DNA of 64,000 bases from Notamacropus eugenii (taxonomy: Eukaryota > Chordata > Mammalia > Diprotodontia > Macropodidae), in assembly GCF_028372415.1 (NCBI RefSeq), contig NC_092874.1:334260651-334324650 (forward strand), written 5' to 3'. The notes beneath the pieces were generated by a model. That model ran no database searches, was not told the DNA's origin, and saw nothing but the letters and a program-made list of their open reading frames with translations. The position numbers were made by a program, and so were the translations under genes. Below are positions 1-10,077 of this stretch, one piece after another; position 1 is the first letter of the stretch; the number at the start of each line of letters is the position of its first letter.

Positions 1-39
1 AAACAGTTTCCTACCCCCAGCATTTAGAAAAAGAAGGCA

Positions 40-757
40 AAACAAGTTTTTCATTTGTAATGATTTTATTTTGGTAAAAAAAAAAAAATAACAACCATAA
101 CATTTTCACACACACACACACACACACAATATAAACACTTAAAAAAGATTTTGTTCATGTCCATGACAACATATCTACTATAAAGTGCAAGTTTTTTTCC
201 CACTGAAAACACATGTAAACACAGTTAGCTTTTGTTGGGTTGTCTGGATTTTTTGACCCTCAACCACATCCCAGGTTTGATACCGAGGGAAGAGGAATCT
301 TGTGCCAGATGCTTGTGGCAGTTCAGGAGTCTTATATTAGAAAATACCTCCCCTTTTTTGGTATTCTGGTAAAATAGATGACAAGTTGCACACTTCCAGA
401 CCATTACCCCCTACCCCATTATTCACATTTCTGTCCTTTCCTAAGACCCCCTATGATGGGCATTCCCCCTTCCCCACCATGGCTTGGATGGGGCTCTCCA
501 GTTTAAGTCATTTCTTTCCTTCTCCCAAGTTTCAGATGCTCCAAAGGAAGAACACCCATAGTCCACCATGACTCCATTATGTAGGATGGGGAAAGTCAGA
601 TGGTAAGTACCCCCAGGGAAGCTGACTTGGAGGTCAGATGCCAGCCTGGAGCCCATGCCACCAGGGTAAAGGTCAGCCAGAACATCTTATTTTTTTTTTC
701 TAAACAAAAAAAAATCTTTGTTTTAGTTATTAGCTTAGTAAAAGGAGTGGGTGGCTC
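40..757 (-). other. RASD1: RASD1 3' UTR
   Basis: This stretch follows the TAG stop at 760-758 and runs to the polyadenylation signal at 65-70. It holds a (CA)11 run at 107-128 and A/T-rich homopolymers near 76-88 and 690-712. The cleavage point is inferred to be about 15-25 nt past the hexamer; no open frame here looks real. A glucocorticoid response element has been reported in the 3' flank of human RASD1; the matching region here would lie left of the window. Confidence 0.75.
65..70 (-). terminator. RASD1: RASD1 polyadenylation signal AATAAA
   Basis: TTTATT on the plus strand reads AATAAA on the minus strand, about 690 nt after the RASD1 stop. No equally good hexamer was noticed between the stop and this point. 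Confidence 0.7.
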
Positions 758-2005
758 CTAGCTGATGACACAGCGCTCTTTGTCCTTGGCCTGGCTACCT
801 CCAATGGCTTTCTCCCGGATATACATGAGGTCACTGTGGACACTGGGCCTTCGGGCAAAGGGAGCCACTATCCCATAGGCCTCTCCTGACCCACCTCCAC
901 TACCCTCTTTCAAGAGTTTCTTGTTCTTCAGAGCCTTCTTGTGCAATATGTCACAGTACTGTATTGAGACCTTTCTATGGAGGTCTGGGCTCATTTCACT
1001 GGGCAGTTTGGCCATGGTGAAGAGGGCCTGGAACATTTGGTCCAGGCTGCTGTTCTTCTTTGCAGAGATTTCAAAATAGGCACAGCGCTGAGGGTCATCT
1101 CCCACCAGCTGTTCGATCTCCCTGGGCTCCACCTCTCTGTAAAAGTCCCTGTCCCCTTTGTTGCCACAGATGACCAGGGGCACTTCAATGTTCTGCTTGG
1201 TCTTGTTCTTCAGGCAAGACTTAGTGTCTAAAATCTGCTGCTTAAGGCGTTGCACCTCCTCGAAGGAGTCTCGGTTATCCAGGCTAAAGACCAGGATAAA
1301 GACATCTCCTGCAAGAGGGAGGGAAGAAAGATACAAAAATGGTTAGTCGACTTAGCAAGCCAGCAACAATTTTACCTAAGCTGGGGGTGGGGGGTGTTCT
1401 GGGTGCGATGAGGACCCTCAGTTCTCTTTCTAGGCTGACTGCAATAGAAAGTCACACACCTTATAGGGGAAGGGGGGAAGGAAAGGGGAGAACAGAAACC
1501 GAACCTCCAAGATTCCTTAACATCAGACCCAAGTTCTGGAGAATAAATTTGTCTTTGGGGAAAGGCGAACTGAGTTTAGATTTCGGAGATCGGCCAACTA
1601 ACTGCTTCTTGCGGAAAGGGAAGGACAAGATAGAGATGCTTCGGCAGGGGAGAAGGGGTGCTGCCTGTGGTGCTAAGGGGGACGCTTAAGGTGGAGGAGA
1701 GGCACGAGCCTCTGCGTACCTGTGAGGATGGAGAGGCGCCGAATAGCTGGAAAGGGGTGGTTGCCCGATGTGTCGAGGATGTCCAGCTGATAGACTTCCC
1801 CGCGGATGGAGTAGAACTTTCGGTGGAAGTCCTCGATCGTGGGTGTGTAAGTGTCCTCGAAGCGGCCCGTTAGGAAGCGCGACACGATGGCCGTCTTGCC
1901 CACCTTGGAAGAGCCCAGGATGACCATCCGGTAGCAGTTTTTGGCCGGGATGTTCAGCTCGGAGTCGCTGGGGCACATCTTCTTGATCATCGCCGCCAGT
2001 TTCAT
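758..2005 (-). CDS. RASD1: RASD1 (dexamethasone-induced Ras-related protein 1), complete, two coding exons
   Basis: The coding sequence joins 2005-1720 (95 codons plus one base) to 1308-758, with the Gly96 codon split across the junction. The donor is GTACGC and the acceptor CTTGCAG. The product is 278 residues against about 281 in human; the difference lies in the Gly-rich linker near the C terminus. Visible Ras signatures are the P-loop GSSKVGKT (31-38), effector segment TPTIEDF (54-60), DTSGN (78-82), NKGD (145-148) and SAK (177-179). After the GTPase domain comes a lysine-rich extension (KKALKNKKLLKEG) and the C-terminal CAAX box CVIS, expected to be prenylated. Cys11, the S-nitrosylation site described in mammalian Dexras1, is present. 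The family is known as a glucocorticoid-inducible activator of Gi signalling that works with nNOS/CAPON at the membrane. Near-identity to human RASD1 and PEMT as the next gene make the call secure; the paralogue RASD2 (Rhes) fits less well. Confidence 0.98.
1309..1719 (-). other. RASD1: RASD1 intron 1
   Basis: A single 411-bp intron in phase 1 separates the P-loop/switch exon from the rest of the GTPase domain. Its sequence is purine-rich on the plus strand, with no interspersed repeat recognised. Confidence 0.93.
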
Positions 2006-2205
2006 TTGTGGCAGGAGACGGGAAGGGAAGAGAGAGAAAGTGAGGACTTGAAGGGGAAAGGCTAGTAGGTGCCGGGACGCCCGGGGCGGTGAGGGGCGCA
2101 GAGGCAGAGGGGGCTGCAGGTGAGCGCGACCGAGCGGTGGGGAAGAGACTCAGGCTCGGCTCGGCTGGGCTCGGCTATGAAGGGAAGAAAGCTGGACTCT
2201 GCTTT
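2006..2205 (-). other. RASD1: RASD1 5' UTR (inferred)
   Basis: This is the stretch between the predicted start site, about 25-30 nt past the TATA box, and the ATG at 2005-2003. The first ATG is in a weak context (C at -3, A at +4). The next in-frame ATG (codon 6) has G at -3. The transcription start is inferred. Confidence 0.6.
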
Positions 2206-2227
2206 CCCCGCCGCCGCCGCCGCCTTC

Positions 2228-2235
2228 TTTATATA
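2228..2235 (-). promoter_or_regulatory. RASD1: RASD1 TATA box
   Basis: On the minus strand this reads TATATAAA followed by GAAGGC, about 225 nt upstream of the RASD1 ATG inside GC-rich sequence. Position, orientation and match to the TATA consensus support a focused promoter, as expected for an inducible immediate-early-like gene. Confidence 0.75.
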
Positions 2236-2317
2236 GAGAACCAGGGCGGCCGCCACGCCCTCCCAGCATCTGTGCGTCAAGCCGAGGCTGGCCGCCTTGG
2301 GCTGCTGAGTGCGGGGC

Positions 2318-2342
2318 GGGGGGGGGGGGGGGGGGGGGGGGG
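2318..2342 (+). repeat. Uninterrupted 25-G tract upstream of the RASD1 TATA box
   Basis: A run of 25 G on the plus strand, preceded by GCGGGGC, lies about 85-110 bp upstream of the TATA box in the RASD1 orientation (a C tract on the RASD1 sense strand). It could form a G-quadruplex or i-motif. Exact length in such runs is prone to sequencing error. Confidence 0.9.
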
Positions 2343-2420
2343 CGCCCCAGGGAATACTGGCTCTCCTTTCCCTGGCTCCTCTCTCAGTCTGACCTTTGGG
2401 GCCCTGGGAGGGGGAAACTG

Positions 2421-4924
2421 AGTCCCAGTTTCCGTCCAGGCAGGGTTCACTTCTTTGCCTTACTGGATGGCGTTGTTTGAGTTCACTCAAACAAATTGGG
2501 CTGGGGTGAGGGTGGGGAGAGCCGAAGGAAATGGGTTCTGGAGTCAGGGGAGGCGATCTGCCAGAGGGGCACTGAGGGAAGGTTCCTGCTCTGAGGGGGG
2601 TGCTGTGCCAGGCGCAGAGGGGCAAGGATCCTAGTGGGGGGTGATGATTGTTTGGGAGGGGCGCAGAGGGGGAAGGGTCTGGGAGGAGGAGATGGAGTGC
2701 GGGGGGACTTTGCGTTCGGCTGCTGTCCCAGAGCAGGCGGCCAAACAGAATTTTAGCTTCTCTTTGCTCTTAAGAAGCGGACTGAACCTAGAGAAATTCT
2801 GGGGTCTGGGACCCCCCCTTTTTTTTTTTTGACAGAACCCCTGGGGCTGATGGTGGGTGAGTGAGTGGGAGACAGAAGTTCCCGGAAAGTTCAACTTTGA
2901 GTTACTATAGAGAGGCCCAGCCTCCTCTTTCCCGTCCCCGGGGACCCCGATCAGCCTGGACCAGTGGCTTTTGGGGTTTTTTCTCTTTTCTTTCTCTTTT
3001 CCTTATTTCTGGCCACAGGACCAGGCGACCAGGCTGGAACGCGAGCTGGAGCTGAGGTGTAGGCACTGAGACTCGGTGGGTCTGTGTGGACGCGGTCCGC
3101 TAGGAGGCGGCAGAAGGCTGCGGACCCTGGCAGTAGCTGTCCTCTGATCTGAGTTGTCCCTGAGACTCCTTCCCAAACGCCAGTTAGTAGCGGTTGGGAG
3201 CTTTCCAGAGCTAGAGGACTAAGCCCCCTGTGCTTTCTTTGCCCTCTTGTGCCCAGTGGGAAGCAGAGGGACTTCTTGACCCCAGAAGACTCAGAGCAAA
3301 ACTAAACACCAACCAAGAAAAACCCAAAACAACCCAGAGGGGCCAGTCGTGGTCCAAGGTGATGCATCCCAAGACTATGATAAGGTAGTTGGGGATTCTA
3401 AGGAAGATGCTGGACTTACAGCCAGGACAGCGGCAACCAGTGCAGGTCACTACCTGGCCTCACCTTTTGCCTCTCTCCTTCCCAACTCACCATTTAGCTT
3501 GTATTCACTGCCCTCCATATTTCTTTGCTTTTCTACTTTGAGCATCCCTTTGCACTATGTGACATATCATCCCCATCTCTGCCTATTCGAATCTGACCCC
3601 TTCAAGGCTCCATTCAAGCCCAGCCTCCTGAAGTCTTCCATGCCTGACTAGCCCCAGTTCACTGATCCCTCTCCAAGCTCCTATAGGATTTACTGTTACA
3701 GTAGCATGTTTGGGAAAGGTAATTGTTGCATACCATTTGACAATCAGGAACCAATGTTAGACCCAGAGGAAGTAGAGTACTTCAGCCTCTCCCTGTGGTC
3801 TGGAGGACTGGGGAGCCTGGCCTCTAATGAGAGGTAGGCAAAATGCTTTCTCTTACACCCTTGAAGCTCCAACTCCAGCACAAAGGGGGGGGCAGAATTT
3901 GCTTATAGCTTTGACTATGGCTCATATCCAGAGTTTCTAAAGGGGGTATACGATGTACAATATGAATCAGGTGAGGGATGGTAATTTATTCCAACATACT
4001 AAAGAAATGCTAAACTCACAGCCTTAACAGATGAACTTAAAGCAAGATTTAGTGATTTATGACTCCTGTTATAATCTCCTGGGAGGCTGACAGTCACACC
4101 TCATCAGAACATAAAGCAATTTGCAGGACTGCTGAACAGGCATGTGACATTTTTATCTCTGCTCTGCCCTATCCAAACAGGTCCTGGTAAGTGTCTGCTG
4201 ATAAAATGGCCATCTCCTTCTTTATCACTGTTATCTCCAAGTGAACTGGAGTAGTTGCTGGGGAATCCTCCCTTGACAACATTTAGCTCCAAACCTAGGG
4301 TACCCAGGACCTACAGTTCTTTAGAGTTCACTAGGTTGCCTCCAAGACTGGCCTCACGGGGGATCTTTCACCCCAAATCAGGAAAGGACAGCACAAAAGA
4401 GGCGGCCCAAACTCAGGTTCAATCTTGCTCAGGAAGAATGTGTTCTTTAAATGCTATGTCCCTATAGCGACCAGAGTCAGTGGTAGGGTAGGGCCAAGTT
4501 TCCTTCCCCCAACTTCTTTCTGGGTAACAGCTCAAAATAGACCTCACAGAATGGCCTACTAGAAAGGGAAAGAAGGCTGAGGAGAGGAGTTGCTTCTTGA
4601 AGAAGATATTCATTTCTGCCTCCAAAGTCACTGAGTGACTTAAAGTGCTTAACAAGTTACCTGGCATGATGAGGAGGAGGAGGAGGGTGAGGATGATGAT
4701 AAGGGTGATGATTTCAAAGTCAATGAGTCACACATGGTATAAAGCAGGCCCTAAAGCTCCCATGTGGTTGCCCAGAGCTCTGAGCATTCTACATTGGATG
4801 GCCCCTGAAGACCCATTCCACCTTGCTGCAGATAAATTATCCCATTTGAGCCTCCCAAGTTGTAAAGGACATTCCTTCCTTGTATGAGGTTGCACAATGT
4901 GGCCTCCAGGTCACTGTCCACTTT
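2421..4924. other. RASD1 upstream flank, no gene recognised
   Basis: Immediate flank of RASD1. Open frames here are short, lack family resemblance and are judged chance. The stretch 3560-3700 is vaguely like a degraded LINE-2 3' region on the plus strand. GGA/GAT-rich short repeats lie at 4667-4712. Upstream enhancers would be expected here, but none can be identified with confidence. Confidence 0.5.
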
Positions 4925-5085
4925 TGAATTCTGTGATTATCATCCCCATTTTGCAGTTAAGGAAACTGAGGCAGTCAGGTGAATTGACTTGCCCATGGTA
5001 GCGCCACTAATGTGTCAGAGGCAGGATGTGAACTGAGGTCTTCCTGACTCCAAGTCCAGCAGTCTAACCTCAGGATGCTTCTGAC
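4925..5085 (-). repeat. MIR-type CORE-SINE fragment
   Basis: Reads antisense as the CORE-SINE body: CATTTTGCAG, GGAAACTGAGGC, then TTCCTGACTCCAAGTCCAGC from the tRNA-derived head. Diverged, so old. Confidence 0.75.
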
Positions 5086-5247
5086 TGTTTCACTAGGTGT
5101 CTCTTTTCTTTTTTCAGCTTCTTAGTAAACTCACTACTTCAACATTTTTTTTTTTTTACTATTTCTACTTCTGTTGTACTCACAGTGTCCAACATGAGAT
5201 TTGATCAATGTGTTTTTTTAAAATTACATTGAAGTAAAAGGGTGTTA

Positions 5248-5500
5248 GGCAGCTAGGTGGCCCAGTGGATAGAGTACCTAGACCTAGAATCAGGAAGACT
5301 CATCTTCCTGAGTTCAAATCTGGCCTCAGACACTAACTGTATTGACCCTGGGCAAGTCACTTAACCCTGTTTGAGTCAGTTTCCTCTTCTCTAAAATGAG
5401 CTGGAGGAGGAAATAGCAAACCTCGTCAGCATCTTTACCAAGAAAATCCCAAATGAGGTCCTGAAGAATTAAACACAACTGGAAAACAACTCAACAAGAA
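5248..5500 (+). repeat. Mar-1-type SINE, near full length
   Basis: It begins GGCAGCTAGGTGGCCCAGTG (tRNA-like head with A box region), passes through GAGTTCAAATCTGG (B box) and the CORE, and ends with the RTE/BovB-like tail (GGAGGAAATAGCAAAC to AACAACTCAACAA). Confidence 0.88.
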
Positions 5501-5859
5501 AGGTGGTTATCCATGAGTAAGTTCCCCAAATCCTTTTCTAATTAATTAGCCTTCCTACAGATTATAATTCTGGATCCCAGTGAGCTGAGTCCTTGAGGTT
5601 ACTACTGATATCCTACTAGCTGTTCTCTTGGAGTTGGTAATATGATGAAGTCTGTACACTGAGGCCTCAGATAATCATTACGACCTTCCCCTGGATATGG
5701 GGAACTTGCTCATGAATAAGCTTTTTTTCACCTCTTGAGTGCAGGCCTCACGTAGTGTTTTTGTCTTAGAGTTACCTTCTTATGGGACATCTTACCCTTC
5801 CAGGTTATAAGCTCTGCAAGGACAAGATTCCACCTCAGATAGCTGCTACCTTTGGGATA
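5501..5859. other. Intergenic, nothing recognised
   Basis: No gene, RNA gene or clear repeat seen; ordinary AT-leaning intergenic sequence. Confidence 0.4.
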
Positions 5860-6030
5860 TAACCTCTCTCATCCTTTATTTTCTCATCCAAAAAATGGAG
5901 ATAAAAAGCAACTCTGTAGGACCTGCCTCACAAGGTGGTTGTAAAGCTTAAATAAGATGGTATATACATATATGTGTATGTATGTATGTATGTATGTATA
6001 CAGCACTTTGCAAACCTTCAAGATATATCC
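5860..6030 (+). repeat. MIR-like 3' half with internal TATG microsatellite
   Basis: TTTTCTCATCCAAAAAATGG, then the MIR-like CTGCCTCACAAGGTGGTTGT and CAGCACTTTGCAAACC. A (TATG)n-rich stretch at about 5961-6000 expanded inside it. Confidence 0.65.
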
Positions 6031-6079
6031 ATCAGCTATTTAAACATTGTGTCTCCCCAGTGTTTAGGGGGAAGACAAC

Positions 6080-6335
6080 AAGCATTTATTGACCACCTGC
6101 TATGTTTCCAAGCATTTTACAAATGTCATCTCATTCCATCTTTGTAACAACCCGGTGAGGTCAGTTCTATTATTCTCTCCCCCCCCCCCCCATTTTACAG
6201 TTAAGAAACTGAGGCAAACAGGTTAAGTGACTTGCTCAGGCTCACACATCTAGTAAGTGTCCAAGGCTAGATTTGAACTCAGGTCTTCCTGACTCCAGGC
6301 CCAGCATGCTGTCTGCTGTGCCACCTAACTGCCTT
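6080..6335 (-). repeat. CORE-SINE (MIR/Ther-1 type)
   Basis: Antisense order: L2-like tail (GCATTTATTGACCACCTGCT), C-run, CATTTTACAG/GAAACTGAGGC core, then GACTCCAGGC and the head ending CACCTAACTGCC. Confidence 0.82.
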
Positions 6336-6340
6336 TCCTC

Positions 6341-6583
6341 TCTCTAACCTCCCATATACAGCCATGGGTCAAGCCTTAGCAATTCTACCTCCAAAAGAGC
6401 TCTCCCATCTGGAACTTTCTCTCTCTAACCTCCCACATACAACCATTGGTCAAGCCTTAGCAATTCTAGCTCCACAAGAGCTCTCCCATCTGGAACTTTC
6501 TCTCTCTAACCTCCCACATACAACCACTGGTCAAGCCTTAGCAATTCTAGCTCCACAAGAGTTCTCCCATCTGGTCCTTTCTC
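6341..6583 (+). repeat. Minisatellite, three copies of an 81-bp unit
   Basis: The phrase CTCTCTAACCTCCCA recurs with exactly 81-bp spacing (6346, 6427, 6508 measured at the same base). The second and third copies are closer to each other than to the first. Because 81 is a multiple of three, one frame stays open (6364-6672), but the peptide is only the repeat translated. Confidence 0.92.
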
Positions 6584-6995
6584 TCCATTTACACTGCCAT
6601 CGCCTTAGTTCAGGTGCTCATCAGTTCTCTCCTTGTCTCCTAATCTGTCTCCATCCTTTATACAGTTGCTGAAACAAGATTCCTAAGTGTGAGCACATCA
6701 CCCTCCTCTTTAAAAACCTTAAGTAACTCTAAGATAAAATACAAATTCTTGCTCTGGTATTTAAAACTCTCTACAATATTGGCCCTAACCAACTTCCCTA
6801 GCCTTATTTCACTTTGCCCTTCTTATACTTCATATTCTAGCCAAGCTGGACTATAAACTCAACATTCCTTCCTTGGCTCTCGATATTAACTGTGATTTGT
6901 AACAAGGTAAGGCCATTGCTGTCCAGGAATGTACTCAGTCCTTATCACTGCCTTTCAGATTCTTTATCTTCCAACAAAGCTCAACTCATAATTCC
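6584..6995 (+). repeat. LINE-2 3' region
   Basis: Sense-strand L2 phrases are recognisable: CTAAGATAAAATACAAATTC, then ATTTAAAACTCTCTACAATA, TTCTAGCCAAGCTGGACTAT and a final CAAAGCTCAACTC. Untranslatable and diverged. Confidence 0.7.
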
Positions 6996-7059
6996 TGTAA
7001 AGTGCACAATATGAAACGTTAGTGCTGAGCCCAGCACCCCTAAGAAATTCACTGGCTAA

Positions 7060-8850
7060 GATTTAAAAGGGTACCAACATCAATAAAACCAAAGGAAAAC
7101 GCCAATGGATGCAGTCCAGGGCTGCATAAGGAGACAGCAGAAGCATGCACAAGGGAAACATGAAACCACTATCATGTCTGGTAAACAAGGCCTGAAATCA
7201 GCGGGATCTTGGCCCTAGTCTTTTGGAGCAACAGCAAAGTACACAAATCACACGCTGGCAGGTCATTGTGCAAGGACACCTAGGTGAATTAGCCCCAGGC
7301 CGTGCATCTGTGCATGTGGGTCCTCTGGGAGACTATGGCCACAGCAGGGGACATAGCCAAGCTGCCAGTAGAGGTATGCCTAAGGAAACAGTGGGCTACA
7401 GTGCCTTCCAGAAGTCCTGTAACTAGTATGATCTCTAAAATTTGGTAGCTTTCCCAGAGGATTGAGGAGACAGAGCCAAGGATCATGAGCCAGAGTAAGA
7501 GGTGCCTTGGGGCCCTCCAGAAGGCATGAAACCATCAGTGGTTTCCAGTATCACGTTGTGGCTTGTCAAGACTCCAGCAGGGTATAAAGCCAACTTCCAT
7601 TTGGTGATTGTGCAAGGAAAAGGAGACAAAATCAGAGATGAGGCCAAAACTCGTATTGGGGCACCAGGAGACCAAGGCAGAAGTCAGTGATTGCAACAGA
7701 GAGTGGGGGCATGGTCCCAGCTCTGGAACTGAGTTCCCCTGTGTTGGACCAGGACTGCAGAAAAGGGTGGAAAAGTAGCAAGGCAGCTGCGGCAGTAGCC
7801 AGACTGAAGTAGGGATAGGATCAGAAAAATTGCCCACCCCATTAAGATATATAGGGTAGGTCAGGCCCTGGAACAAGGTTCCAGTCTGGGAATTGAAACT
7901 GGAGACATGAGAGAACAGAAGAAAATTCTGAATACTCTAAGTTGAAAGAAACTCCTGAGGTAAATCTAAAAGAGTAAATCCACAGTACGTATAATCAAAA
8001 CATCAAAGAAAAGAATTGTGACATGGCCACAAAGAGTCCAAGAGTATATGAAGGAACTAAAGCTAGAGATTAGAAAGAAAAGACATTAGAGCTCTCAAGT
8101 ATAAAAAAAAGGAATAAAAAACTTAGAACAGAAGGTGGAAAACACCCATATGGAGATAGTGAGCTCCCTGAAAAATAGAATGGAGCACAAAATCCAGTGG
8201 TTCTGTGAGACAATAATATGTATTAGAACAAAGTCAAAAATTAGAAGAACATGTGAGTTATGTATCATAAAAAAAAAAAACTACTATAGGGAATAGGTTA
8301 AGGAGAAATCATTTAACAAAATCAGATTAACTGAAAAGCATGACCAAACCAAAAAACATAGATACCATAGCTCAAGAAATTATAAAACTGTCCAGGTCTG
8401 TTATAGCCAAAGGCAAAATGAAAATAAAGAGGATATACCAGTTACCTCCTGAAAGAAACCACAAATTGGAAGGTACTAGAATGTCACAGGCAAAATTCAG
8501 AGTTTCCAGAAATTCCAAGAAATTTTATAATCAATTAGAGAGTTTAGGTATCAAGGAATCACAGTTAGGATAACATAAGACTATACTGCAATTATTTTAA
8601 AGGAGAGGAAATCTTGGAATTTATTTCAAAAAGCAAAAGAGAAATGGCTTATAGTTATAAATAACTTACCCTGCAAAACTGAATATAATTCTATAAGGGG
8701 GGGAAAGTCCCTTTAACAAAATAAAGGACTTTAAAGTCCTCTATTAGCATTTCCAATGAAATGGCTAGAGAAAGGTAGAATCTTTGAAATGCAAATATGG
8801 GAAATGAGAGAAACCTAGAAAGGAACTATAATTTGAGGATTTGGAAGTGA
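7060..8850 (+). repeat. Degenerate LINE-1, 5' half to ORF1/ORF2 junction
   Basis: Purine-rich sense strand. At 8400-8700 it matches, phrase by phrase, the element at 62400-62720: a CTCCTGAAAGAAACC/TTCTGAAAGAAACCTC block, then AACTTACC...CAAAACTGA. The open frame 8340-8573 is an ORF1 remnant lacking intact length. Upstream part 7060-8300 is assigned by continuity and is less certain. Confidence 0.55.
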
Positions 8851-9027
8851 AAGCAGATTAAAAAAATAATAAAATGCTCATGTTGTAATAGAAAGGGAAG
8901 AATAAAGTCTTCCTTAAGAATTCCATGGTCTTCAAAGAATCACAGAGTCTAAAGAAAGATAATTTTGCTCTGTTTTGTTGGTTTTAAGAAAAGAAAGAAA
9001 AGGGTGGGGGAAATGAATACACCAGGA

Positions 9028-9130
9028 CAGAGGTGGGGAACCTTTGAATAGTTTGCATTCAGTCAAAGGGCCACAGTAGAGGACCTAGAGAGTCACATGT
9101 GGCCTCGGGGCTGCAGGTTTCCTACCCCTG
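9028..9130. mobile_element. Miniature hAT-like DNA transposon, copy 1
   Basis: Ends are inverted repeats: CAGAGGTGGGGAACCT at the left and AGGTTTCCTACCCCTG at the right. The interior GGGCCACA...CACATGTGGCCTC is shared with the copy at 12355-12450. Non-coding. Confidence 0.72.
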
Positions 9131-9290
9131 CAATAAGGGGAAACGAAGAAGAAGGAGAAACTTATTGTTTCTTATAATTGGCCTGAGCCAGAAGAAGGAT
9201 ATACAAACATGAAGGAAGGAGTGAATGTGTGGCCATCTCATGAACCTAACTCTTATGTGAACTAAGTAAGGGAGAGCTGAACATACATTC

Positions 9291-9901
9291 TGTTGGGATT
9301 GGAAGCTCAATTCCGTGTGGACGGCCTCGGGCGGGTAAAAGTGGGACTTCTAAATCTTAGAGTCTTACGAGGCCCTCCATGAACAGCGGGGGATTCGAGA
9401 AGGTTAGACTGAGCTAGCTCGGCTAGCTCGGGTATTTCCGCCTCTCCCCGGGAGATACGTGATGGGTGGAGTCTCCCTGCCCTCGAGGTCGTCCCGGATT
9501 GGAGCACACCTAGTTACCTAACAGCACGGTATTTAGATGCAAACTATGCTGCTGGAGAGTTAAGTAGGATTGAGGAAGCCTAAAAGCTCTCTTAGCACGT
9601 GTGGAGCCAAAGAGGACAGTAGGGCTCCGCTTCTTTTCTTTCCTCTCTCCCCTCCCCCTCTCTCCCCGCTTGTACTTCTACTTCCAATCCCTTAAGCTTA
9701 GCCTCCTTAGGAAATCTCCCCCTCTTCCTCCTAAGGAAGACTCCCCTGCATTTGTAACCCAGACCCTGAAATAAAGCTCAACCCCTGTTCGACTCCGGAA
9801 CGTCCTTTCTCTCATATGTGCATCCGGCGTGGCCAGCCGAAGACCTTGGAGGTGAGGTAGGAAAGACTCGGGTAGCCCAATACAGGCCTCTAGGCCTGGC
9901 A
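9291..9901 (+). mobile_element. Solo LTR of an endogenous retrovirus (probably class II)
   Basis: A 611-bp unit starting TGTTGGG and ending CCTGGCA, flanked on both sides by ACATTC (9285-9290 and 9902-9907). It carries an AATAAA at 9770-9775 followed by a T/G-containing R-U5-like end, and its CpG content is high for this region, which suggests a relatively young insertion. No internal retroviral region adjoins it, so it looks like a recombined solo LTR. The 6-bp duplication points to a class II (betaretrovirus-like) family; the family itself is not recognised. Confidence 0.72.
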
Positions 9902-9904
9902 ACA

Positions 9905-10028
9905 TTCCTTTTCTCTTTCCTCCCTGTCTCCCTCCTTCCTTTCTTCTTTCTTTTCTTTTTTCGTTCAGCTAGATATACAGAAGAAGAGAGAGAGAGACAG
10001 ACATTCAGACAGAGAGAGAGACAAAGAG

Positions 10029-10064
<36 letters not shown>

Positions 10065-10077
10065 TAGACAGAGACTA
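9905..10077 (+). repeat. Low-complexity tract: CT-rich then GA and (GACA)n
   Basis: Pyrimidine-rich 9905-9965, then GAGA-rich 9980-10035, then about seven GACA units at 10036-10062 (AGACAGACAGAC). Open frames across it are artefacts of the repeat. Confidence 0.9.

Larger units (their letters stand above)
1700..2420. promoter_or_regulatory. CpG island over RASD1 exon 1 and promoter
   Basis: CpG dinucleotides are frequent here (for example in 1850-1995 and 2070-2260), while the rest of the window is strongly CpG-poor. The island spans the first coding exon, 5' UTR, TATA box and proximal upstream DNA. A GCC/GCCGCC microsatellite lies at about 2208-2224. Extent was judged by eye. Confidence 0.8.

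Noticed and set aside
2062-2625. 187-codon minus-strand frame overlapping the RASD1 promoter
   Set aside because: It crosses the TATA box and the G25/C25 tract (poly-Pro), has no family resemblance and covers the RASD1 5' UTR.
6341-6583. Direct repeats considered as a CRISPR-like array
   Set aside because: Units are contiguous with no unique spacers, and the DNA is a vertebrate nuclear locus.
6364-6672. 102-codon frame with threefold peptide repeat
   Set aside because: Open only because the 81-bp DNA repeat is a multiple of three; no start context or homologue recognised.
8340-8573. 77-codon frame with basic residues
   Set aside because: ORF1 remnant of a decayed LINE-1, far below family length.
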